DNA of 64,000 nt, from assembly GCF_025602895.1 (NCBI RefSeq), contig NW_026516231.1, positions 124,001 to 188,000 of the forward strand, given 5' to 3'. The notes under the pieces were generated by a model that saw only the letters and a list, made by a program, of their open reading frames with translations, was not told the origin of the DNA and ran no database searches. The translations under genes and the position numbers were made by a program. Shown piece after piece: positions 58,854 to 64,000 of the stretch. This DNA comes from Polychytrium aggregatum (Eukaryota; Chytridiomycota; Chytridiomycetes; Polychytriales). Each line of letters starts with the position of its first letter. Within the stretch, counting starts at the first letter, position 1.

Positions 58854-59690
58854 GGTAGGTGAGGATGTGTAGGGCGAGATTCAAGGCTGGGTCTTGGTCG
58901 TATATGCGGGGAGCAATATCCTGGCCAGTGGGGATGTCGTGCGGGATGCCGTGCGGGATGCCGTGCGAGTGAGATGCAGAGCAAGTTCAGACAGGATTGT
59001 GGAGATGGGAGTGTGCGGATGGGGCTGGAGAGCGGAGGGCGAAAGCGGCGGGGTGAACAGCGCGGCGCCAATACCGACGATCACGGGACAAGCGCGGGCT
59101 GATTGTGTCGTTGGACGATTCGGATGGCGAATCGGCGGATTGCATGATTGCAGGATTGCATGATCGCAGGATTGCATGATCGCAGGATTGCATGATTGCG
59201 AGCGACTGACGATCGGCGAGAGCGGTGGGGACAGATGAATGCTCGCCACCGAGGGAGTGGCAGCGACGGACAGTCGAACGACCGGGCCGAAAGACGCTCG
59301 CAGTGGCTGGGCGTGCAACAACTCAGATATTACAGCGTGCCGAGGAGATAATTAACGACATGATTGTTAAACGGCCCAAGGCTTTTTAACGACTCGGATG
59401 TATTATCCAGCGGCCGTCCGCACGCCCGGCGCCGTCTGCGCTCCCGCGAGCACATCCGTCGCGCTGCTGGCCGCAGAAGAACCCCCCCCCCAAATGTCTT
59501 CGCCGCGCTCCTCGCCTCCATCTCGCGGCCTGTTGCGCGGCCCCAAGCAACAGCCCATCGCCGTCTGCTCCCCATCGGCCTATGGCACTTGGCCCCATCG
59601 CTTCCTGACCGTCCGTCCTTTCCTCCGCACGTCTCCGGGCCCCACGGACTCTCTTCGGCTTTCCTCCTCGGCAGCAGCGTCCCCAGCACG
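58854..59690. promoter_or_regulatory. Divergent promoter region between VID27 and DCAF7 genes
   Basis: About 840 bases between genes transcribed away from each other. Contains GCCGTGCGGGAT repeats (58937-58968) and a GATTGCATGATCGCAG repeat (59140-59205). No gene recognised. Confidence 0.5.
59140..59205. repeat. Degenerate tandem repeat (GATTGCATGATCGCAG)
   Basis: Four units of about 16 bases alternating ATTGCATGATTGCAG and ATTGCATGATCGCAG, intergenic. Confidence 0.85.
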
Positions 59691-62160
59691 ATGAGCCCAA
59701 CCAAGGATCAGTACTCGTTTCGGGCCGACTGGAGCGTCTTTGCCCTCCACTGGTCGCAGCGCCCTGGTCTCCTGCGATTGGGACTGGGAAGCTTCCTCGA
59801 GAAGCAATCTAACAAAGTAAGACCCACACGCCGACCGGCCTGCGGCTGCGAGAGTCGCTGGTCGTATCCTGTTGCTGGAAGCCCGCTGCTGCCGGACTTG
59901 ATTGGATCCTTCAGCATGCGCACAACGGCTGCTGCTGCGACTGTGGCCTTCTCCGGGACTGGCTTGATAGAGGTCGTGCTCTGCTGGACGAAGCGAGAGC
60001 ACACACAGTGTATCGGCTGGGTCCTGAGTCCTGGTGGAGACCAGTGGACCCGATGGCTCGGCCGAGCCGGCGTCGATACCCGATCGCCCCGAATGCCCCT
60101 CGCCCTCCATCCCCCTCCCCCGCTCCTGCTCGGCCTTCTGCTCGGCCCTCTGCGTCTATCCGTCAGTGTGGTATTGATCGATATGTCCGTTCGTCTTCCG
60201 CCTCTCGGCTTTTCGTGTCCGCCGACGAATCCGGGTCGCCACGGCAAACACATATCCTGACTGATACTTTGGCCGCCCAGCTTCAAGTCATCGAGCTCGA
60301 CCCGGAGAGCGAATCCTTCAACATCGTCACGACAGCCGACCACCAGTATCCATGCTCCAAGCTGATGTGGGCCCCTCAAACGGTATTGCTTCTGGATTGC
60401 TTGATAACGGGAGCGCCCAAGTCCACGGCAGAGCCTTGGAGATGCAGCGACGGCTGAATGCTGGAATCGGAGCACGAGCACAGGCTTTTGGACCGGAGTG
60501 CATTGTATGGGACCACAGCAAAGCGTCTGGAAACGAAGCAACCAATTATTATGGCTCTCGGTGCTTGTGCTTGGCCGGCCCCTGGACGCAGCCTGGACGC
60601 AGCCTGGACGCAGCCTGGACGCAGCCTGGACGCAGCCTGGACGCAGCCTGGACGCAGCCTGGACCTGTATTCTAACGCACGCTCTCACTCTGTTGTACCT
60701 CAATCCATCCCGCTGCTGCATCGGTTGGGCGACATCCAGGCTCAACCGGGACCGGAGCTGATGGCCACAACCAGCGATTATCTGAGGCTGTGGGAATATC
60801 GAGGCTCCGACTCTGGCGCTCCGGAGCTCACGTACAGACTGACGCTCAGTAACTCTCGCAAGGGATCACAGGTACGGAGGCCGAGCTCAGCATCGATCAC
60901 AGCAGCAGCAGCAGCAACAGTAGCCATGACATCGTCGGTGATGTTTCGGGAATGGGTCTAATCCTGAGAGCATCCTCTCTTGATCCAGCGCAAGGATCCG
61001 GCTCCGTTGACGTCCTTCGACTGGAACGACACCAATCCTGCCCTGTGCATCACCAGCAGCATCGACACGACCTTGCACCGTCTGGGACATCGAGGTACAG
61101 CGCCTGCGAGCTGGCCGAATGCTCGATAGCATGAAACCGCTATCGGTGATCATCGCCCGCTCGAGCCAACCATGCAATGCATCTCCCCGTGCTCCGCGCA
61201 GACCCAGCAAGCCAAGACCCAGCTCATTGCCCACGACAAGGATGTGTTTGACGTTTCGTTCAAGTCCAAGTCCACGGACGAGTTTGCGAGTGTCTCGGCC
61301 GATGGCTCGGTTCGGCTATTTGATCTGAGGTCCGTGGCACACCGCCGGCTGGGCACTGGCCCGCCGCAATACCTTGGTCTGCTTTGCAAGAGTCGAGCGT
61401 CACCCAGAACGCCTCTGGGCTGGTGCTTATCGAGCATTTCTGTGACATTTGCAACTCGATCACTGGACACTTTCTTTCGATCTGTGGTCGGGGCCTGGGT
61501 TTGCTGCATATCACGCTCTTCACTTTCTGACCGCATGTGTATATCAAACCTGCAGGGCACTGGACCACTCCACGATTTTGTACGAGGCTCTACCACTGGC
61601 GAACGGCGTCAGCCCCAGCACCAGCCCGGGTCTGGTTCGGATATCCTGGAACAAGCAGGACCCCAACTTTGTGGCAACGCTGCAGGCCGGGTCGGACTCG
61701 GTCATCATCCTGGATATCCGCATGCCGGGAATCCCTGTGGTGGAGCTGCGTGCCCATGGGGCACCCGTGAACTCGGCCACATGGGCACCGCACTCGACAA
61801 CCCACCTGTGCACCGGAGGTAACTTTGCGGGGGGGGGAGATTGGGGGCGGATGCGGCGACTGTGGCCGTGGGCCGTATTCGCCGATACGGCGCCACAGGA
61901 ATTCGCACATGGAATCGATTGTCTTGATTCCCACACGATCAATGGCCGCTTATCCATCTTACACTTTCCGCCGGACAGGCGAAGATTCCACGGCGTTCGT
62001 CTGGGACATTTCCAACTCGATGAAGCAGAAGGTCATTCAGAACCCAATTCTGGTGTATCAGACCGAGTCCAAGGTCAATCAGGTCTCCTGGTCCACGCAA
62101 CACTCCGAGTGGGTCGGTGTTGCCTCTGGAAGAAGGGTCGATATCCTCAAAGTAGCCTGA
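59691..62160 (+). CDS. WD40 protein DCAF7/WDR68 (AN11) orthologue, with one-base frameshift
   Basis: WD40 scaffold that binds DYRK/HIPK kinases and acts as a CUL4-DDB1 receptor in animals; plant AN11/TTG1-like. Exon 1 (59691-59815) opens MSPTKDQYSFRADWSVFALH and LGLGSFLEKQSNK. Further exons give VIELDPESESFNI, YPCSKLMWAPQ, ELMATTSDYLRLWEYRGSDS, APLTSFDWNDTNPALCITSS, QAKTQLIAHDKDVFDVSFKS, EFASVSADGSVRLFDLR, LVRISWNKQDPNFVATL, VIILDIRMPGIPVVELRAH and STTHLCTGG. The last is EDSTAFVWDISNSM to VASGRRVDILKVA. At about 61073 an extra T in ACGACCTTGCACC shifts SSIDTT out of frame from CTVWDIEVQ. No intron removes it, so it is a sequence error or a lesion. About seven exons. Confidence 0.87.
60582..60663. 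repeat. 11-nt tandem repeat (CTGGACGCAGC)n in DCAF7 intron
   Basis: About seven perfect units within the second intron of the DCAF7-like gene. Confidence 0.95.
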
Positions 62161-62562
62161 GCGACGCCCTCCTCCCCTCGTCCGCAACCGGAGGGTCTTC
62201 CGGGCATTGCTCTCACAATCCAACATATCCGCTCTTCTGGATCAGCCGTTCTCCGCGCCTTTGCCTGCGCCTTTCGTGCCTCTACTTCGACCCCCCCGTT
62301 TCTTCTCGCCCTCGAGGACTCTGTCTTGACGATATTCCCCCAAAAGCTTCGCTTTCGACCGAGTTCCACTCCTCGCCTCTATTATGACTGCCAGACAATC
62401 CAAATACACCCTACATCGGATGGAATCTAGCCGTGCGGGAGGTGGTGCGAGCTTCACCAGTGTCCTGATGCCACGCAGCGAGGGGGTGTGTCGCAGTAAT
62501 TGCAGGTAGCGACAGAGGCAGTGTATTGGCTTGGCACATGTCGGTTGGCAACCGCCGAGGCC
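62161..62562. other. Spacer between convergent DCAF7 and PEX13 genes
   Basis: Shared 3' region of 400 bases. No other feature recognised. Confidence 0.5.
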
Positions 62563-64000
62563 CTACAGAAACCTGGGCGAGACTGGCGAGGCGTCCACCA
62601 CAGCTTCGGAAGAAGGATTCGCTTGGGAAGATTGCGGCGGCTGAGGCGGCAGTGGCGGTGGTGGAGACGCAGGACTGCATCCCGCCTTCTTCTGGATCAG
62701 CTCCACATAGTTGGACGGAAAGAGACCGATCCGGCCGTTTTGCAGTCTTCCCAGCCACCATGTTGACTGCTGGCCCGTGGGTATCGGGATCTTGTTGAGG
62801 ATGGCAATGAGCTCGCCCTTTCGGAAGGCCAGCTCATTTTGGGGATCCTGGGATTCAAAGTCGTACAGGGACCTGCAGAACTCGAGGTTTTGGATCTGAT
62901 CCGGCGTCAACTGCGCTGGGTTGACGGGATCTGGTATGGTAGTGAGTTGATGCGATGTTGAAGGGTCGCATGGGCATCGGTGACGTTGAATCGATGCGCC
63001 GGTGTTTCGGAAGGGCGTTCGATGAGATGGGCGAGGGAAACGTTCGATAGTGTTGGCAATGTTGTCCGTGCAGGTTTGTGCGCGTGGGTGAGCAGGTTGG
63101 AGATGTCGTAGAGCATCAATTGGGTTCGGTCGAGGTTCGAGGTTTGAGGTTCGGCGTTCGACGTTGAATGGACAAGACAATCAAAATGCGGGAATGTACA
63201 GTCCGACACTAAACCCATCACGATCGTGCGGGCTCAGGCCCGTGTCTCCATAAACCGTCGTGCGGCTCATGAAGGCAAGATCACCACAGATGGCCATCGC
63301 GGAGTAAATCGGATACTTACATGCAGACTCCGCACCAGCCTGTGCGTTCAGACCAGCCTCCTCCAGCCGCTTGCGGTTGATGCGCTCGACCCACTTTGAC
63401 ATGAGCCACGGGAAGCCCACGAGAATGAACAAAAAGATCCAGAACGGTCGCTGAGAGCGAGCGGCCTTTTTGACATTCTGCTGCTCCGTGGTGAAGGAAT
63501 CAAAGTTCTCGGCCGAGATGGACTCGGGCCGGACTGGGATCCAGGGCGACAGAAGACGAGTGACAAAGCTCCGGAGGGACCGGAACAACACAAAGGAGGA
63601 GAGGGTGTTGTGGAAAAAGGTCTTGAGGAACTGAAAGTGGTCGGCCAGGCCGATCATGGACATCCACGTGGCATGGGTCGTCTGGAAGGTCGACTCGAGC
63701 ATGTGTGCGAATCCACCAAAGGTCTGGACGATCTGGTCGAGCAGCTGGAAGGCCGAGCGTGTGGAGGCCTCCATCTGGGCGCCGATCGTGTTGGGCATGG
63801 CGGCGTTGGGATTGTTGGGATCGTTCTCGCCGAAGCGGCTGTACGGGCCGAAGCGATTCATGGGGCTGTAAGAGCCGTAGTATCCAGAGCCGTAGCCGGA
63901 GCCGTAGCTGTTATAGCCACCGTAGCTCCCTCCATAGCTCCCGTATCCGCCATATCCTCCTCCGTAGCTTCCATAGCCACCATAGCCGCTCGACAGCGAG
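62563..64000 (-). CDS. PEX13: Peroxin-13, 5' end beyond window
   Basis: Peroxisomal membrane docking protein for PEX5/PEX7 cargo receptors; forms a pore with YG-rich phases. The visible N-terminal part is a Gly/Tyr/Ser-rich stretch (GYGGYGSYGGGYGGYGSYGG), typical of PEX13. Then MNRFGPYSRF, the helical domain (TRSAFQLLDQIVQTFGGFAH; MIGLADHFQFLKTFFHNTLS; LRSFVTRLLSP) and the hydrophobic segment FWIFLFILVGFPWLMSKWVE. Exon end at 63321 (GTAAGT) joins 62930 (CCAG) in phase 1. The second exon encodes the SH3 domain: EFCRSLYDFESQDPQNELAF, RKGELIAIL, TWWLGRLQNGRIGLFPSNYVE. The tail is Pro-rich and ends at 62563. The start codon lies right of 64000. Confidence 0.94.

Overview
The window looks like nuclear DNA of an early-diverging, probably zoosporic (chytrid-like) fungus. 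It is GC-rich and gene-dense. Genes carry many short GT-AG introns and microsatellites lie in introns and spacers. The gene set is fungal (PEX13, VID27, PFA4-type DHHC enzyme, SYO1, GH47 mannosidase, secreted GH20 hexosaminidase). A Fanzor element, a transposon type recorded from chytrids among other eukaryotes, is present in two copies. The genus cannot be named from the sequence alone. Splice sites given to the base were checked for phase by hand; the others are approximate. No rRNA or tRNA gene was recognised by eye.

Layout. 1-8.9 kb: a GH20 hexosaminidase gene (8752-6538, minus) and the promoter plus most of a second, nearly identical copy cut by the left edge (1197-<1). Between them lies a minus-strand gene for a Ser/Thr-rich single-pass membrane protein with an SH3-like tail. 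8.9-11.5 kb: no gene seen. 11.5-14 kb: ERD1-like EXS-domain membrane protein. 14.57-18.30 kb: a full-length Fanzor element, TA-flanked with short inverted ends, whose nuclease gene is broken by one frameshift and one stop. 18.6-21.2 kb: a leucine-rich-repeat gene with nine consecutive introns-separated exons of exactly 84 nt. 21.4-24.3 kb: an ALDH8-type aldehyde dehydrogenase. 24.85-27.5 kb: an unrecognised 779-residue multi-pass membrane protein. 28.1-30.0 kb: proteasome alpha subunit PSMA6/SCL1. 30.8-36.3 kb: importin-7/8 type karyopherin. 37.0-38.2 kb: F-box/ankyrin protein. 38.43-40.04 kb: an internally deleted Fanzor copy.

40.2-42.2 kb: PP2A methylesterase PPE1, divergent from TAN1/THUMPD1 (42.4-44.2 kb). 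44.6-47.2 kb: GH47 alpha-1,2-mannosidase. 47.5-48.5 kb: unknown membrane protein with a possible mitochondrial presequence. 49.3-50.8 kb: a second single-pass SH3 membrane protein. 51.2-54.5 kb: SYO1/HEATR3. 54.9-56.7 kb: PFA4-like palmitoyltransferase. 57.1-58.9 kb: VID27. 59.7-62.2 kb: DCAF7/WDR68 WD40 protein with a one-base frameshift. 62.6->64.0 kb: PEX13, whose start lies beyond the right edge.

Most genes are unrelated housekeeping genes, as usual in fungi. The accessory interest lies in the Fanzor pair with its conserved, structured 3' region, the one-repeat-per-exon LRR gene, the recent GH20 duplication, and a short motif shared by the Fanzor 3' region and several outside sites.
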